Below, piece after piece: positions 5,052-6,144 of a DNA stretch of 6,144 bases. The notes beneath the pieces are model-generated. The model saw nothing but the letters and a program-made list of their open reading frames with translations, made no database searches and was not told where the DNA came from. The stretch lies in NCBI GenBank assembly GCA_900765465.1, contig CAAFRM010000193.1, positions 1 to 6,144 on the forward strand, read 5' to 3'. Origin of the DNA: an uncultured Prevotella sp. (GTDB taxonomy: Bacteria; Bacteroidota; Bacteroidia; Bacteroidales; Bacteroidaceae). How positions within the stretch are numbered: position 1 is the stretch's first letter; each line of letters starts with the position of its first letter. The translations under genes were made by a program, and so were the position numbers.

Positions 5052-5534
5052 ATGCAGGAAGAAGTTGAAAACAGAACAGTAAACCTGGCGATCAGCACAA
5101 CCAAGCTGACGGGGCGCACTATCATTGCCGGTATCCGCAAGTATTTGCAGCACCGGGAAAAAGTGAAGATGAAAAAGGCACGAGACCCTGCCGTTCATGG
5201 AAAGCAATCCGTGAAACAGCTTTTGGGACAGAATCAGGGTGCTACGAATGTTGAGATCGACAAAGAGAGTATCCGTGATTTTGAAAAGCTCGCCAAGAAG
5301 TATGGCGTGGACTTTGCCGTAAGAAAAGATAAGTCCGTTGATCCTCCCCGGTTTCTTGTTTTTGTCCGTTCTAAAGATGCAGATGCTTTGGATGCAATCT
5401 GCAAGGAACATCAGGCAAGGGCATTAACCAAGAATGAAAAGCCGAGCGTTCTGGCGCAGCTGAAGAAGTTCAAGGAAATTGTCGCAGCGATTCCGAAGAA
5501 GGTTCGAGAGAAGAAACAGGAGCGTGATCTGTGA
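5052..5534 (+). CDS. pcfB: PcfB-family conjugation protein (DUF3801)
   Basis: A 160-residue protein of the PcfB/DUF3801 family, which in Gram-positive conjugation systems such as pCF10 works next to the coupling protein PcfC and is needed for transfer. Visible features are the N-terminal helix region (NLAISTTKLTGRTIIAGIRKYL), the central segment with GQNQGATNVEIDKESIRDFEKLAKKYGVDFAVRKD, and lysine/arginine-rich ends including a basic C-terminal tail, which suit contact with nucleic acid or with the inner face of the membrane. The ribosome binding site AGGAGGTGA (5037-5045) is near perfect, so this protein is probably made in quantity. Its stop TGA shares a base with the ATG of the coupling protein gene, the usual translational coupling for this pair. 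Family assignment is strong. Confidence 0.85.
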   Translation: MQEEVENRTVNLAISTTKLTGRTIIAGIRKYLQHREKVKMKKARDPAVHGKQSVKQLLGQNQGATNVEIDKESIRDFEKLAKKYGVDFAVRKDKSVDPPRFLVFVRSKDADALDAICKEHQARALTKNEKPSVLAQLKKFKEIVAAIPKKVREKKQERDL

Positions 5535-6144
5535 TGGATAAGAGAAAAATGAAAAAGCTCCTGATTCTGAATTTACCGTATTTTCTGGTAGGGTTGTTCG
5601 CTACGAATTTAGGAGAAGCATGGAGATTGGCTGAGGGGGCAGATTCATCTGCGAAAATCCTCAGCTTTTTTCATGCCCTTCCGATAGCCCTGAACAATCC
5701 GTTTCCCAGCTTTCACCCGTTGGATTTGCTGATTGGTATTCTCTGCGGCGCAGGACTTCGGCTGGCTGTCTATCTAAAAGGCAAAAACGCAAAGAAGTAC
5801 CGACACAATGTTGAGTACGGTTCTGCTCGTTGGGGAACGGCAAAAGATATTGAGCCGTTTATTGCACCAAAGTTCGAGGACAATGTGATCCTGACGAAAA
5901 CGGAGCGGCTGATGATGAGCAATCGCCCGAAGAATCCTGCCAATGCCCGAAATAAGAATGTTCTGATTATCGGCGGTTCGGGTTCCGGTAAAACTCGCTT
6001 TTGGTTGAAGCCAAACCTTCTCCAGATGCACAGTTCCTATGTGGTCACTGACCCGAAAGGCAGCATCGTGATTGAGTGCGGCAACGCCCTTTTGAAGCAT
6101 GGCTACACCATCAAGATTTTCAACACCATCAACTTTCAGAAGTC
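5534..6144 (+). CDS. VirD4/TraG-type coupling protein (PcfC-like), 5' part
   Basis: The first 203 residues of a type IV coupling protein, an ATPase that links the relaxase-DNA complex to the mating channel at the cell membrane; the gene runs off the window. Two hydrophobic segments (about residues 9-25 and 63-81) fit the N-terminal membrane anchor, followed by the YGSARWGT motif (95-102), the RNKNVLIIGGSGSGKT strand and Walker A (147-154), and VTDPKGS (171-177), all characteristic of the ICE VirD4-like family. Relatives are about 600 residues long, so two thirds are missing here. The ATG overlaps the pcfB stop by one base, so expression is coupled to PcfB. No frameshift or stop interrupts the visible part. 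Confidence 0.95.
   Translation, partial: MDKRKMKKLLILNLPYFLVGLFATNLGEAWRLAEGADSSAKILSFFHALPIALNNPFPSFHPLDLLIGILCGAGLRLAVYLKGKNAKKYRHNVEYGSARWGTAKDIEPFIAPKFEDNVILTKTERLMMSNRPKNPANARNKNVLIIGGSGSGKTRFWLKPNLLQMHSSYVVTDPKGSIVIECGNALLKHGYTIKIFNTINFQK

Noticed and set aside
4900..5082. A 60-codon plus-strand frame overlapping the 103-residue gene and pcfB
   Set aside because: It is out of frame with both well-supported genes, has no ribosome binding site and no recognisable content.
4641..5411. A 256-codon open frame on the minus strand
   Set aside because: It lies opposite two well-supported genes (the 103-residue gene and pcfB), has no recognisable motifs, and reads as a shadow of their codon pattern.

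Overview
The window looks like the left end of an integrative and conjugative element (ICE) of the Tn1549/CTn type, integrated at the 3' end of a tRNA-Arg gene of a Clostridia-like Firmicute (Lachnospiraceae or Oscillospiraceae are the best guess). The basis is the gene order and protein families: RepA_N/DUF6017 initiator, ParA, ParB, DpnD-PcfM plus DUF3846, PcfB and a VirD4/TraG coupling protein. Strong AGGAGG-type ribosome binding sites and occasional TTG and GTG starts fit the same group. The taxonomic placement is an inference from this style, not from a marker gene.

Layout. Positions 1-45 are the 3' part of a tRNA-Arg(CCT), closed by a strong hairpin terminator (55-90). Positions 46-457 contain no convincing gene. 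They hold short direct and inverted repeats (AAAAAGCT twice, GCTAAT four times plus one inverted copy) that could be recombinase or regulator sites. A long terminator-like hairpin (365-412) follows, in what looks like the 5' leader of the operon. From 458 to the end, all genes are on the plus strand, closely packed or overlapping: a cysteine-rich small protein (458-682), a 44-residue protein (684-818), the RepA_N initiator (815-1744), ParA (1751-2578), ParB (2535-3461), an acidic protein of unknown function (3470-3997), a DpnD-PcfM/DUF3846 protein (4052-4693), a 103-residue hypothetical (4704-5015), PcfB (5052-5534) and the start of the VirD4-like coupling protein (5534 to past the window end).

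How it works together. The initiator and ParAB would let the excised circular element replicate and be kept by the cell. PcfB and the coupling protein would bring the relaxase-DNA complex to the conjugation channel. Relaxase, mating channel, integrase and cargo are not in this window and would be expected further right.

The most striking non-coding signals are: four 23-bp iteron-like repeats inside the initiator gene, read in three different frames, so conserved as DNA rather than as protein, which suggests an internal replication origin; a perfect 27-bp palindrome inside parB; and an attenuator-like leader with a competing downstream pairing. I see the core as a known ICE type. No wholly new system is evident, but these cis elements are worth checking.
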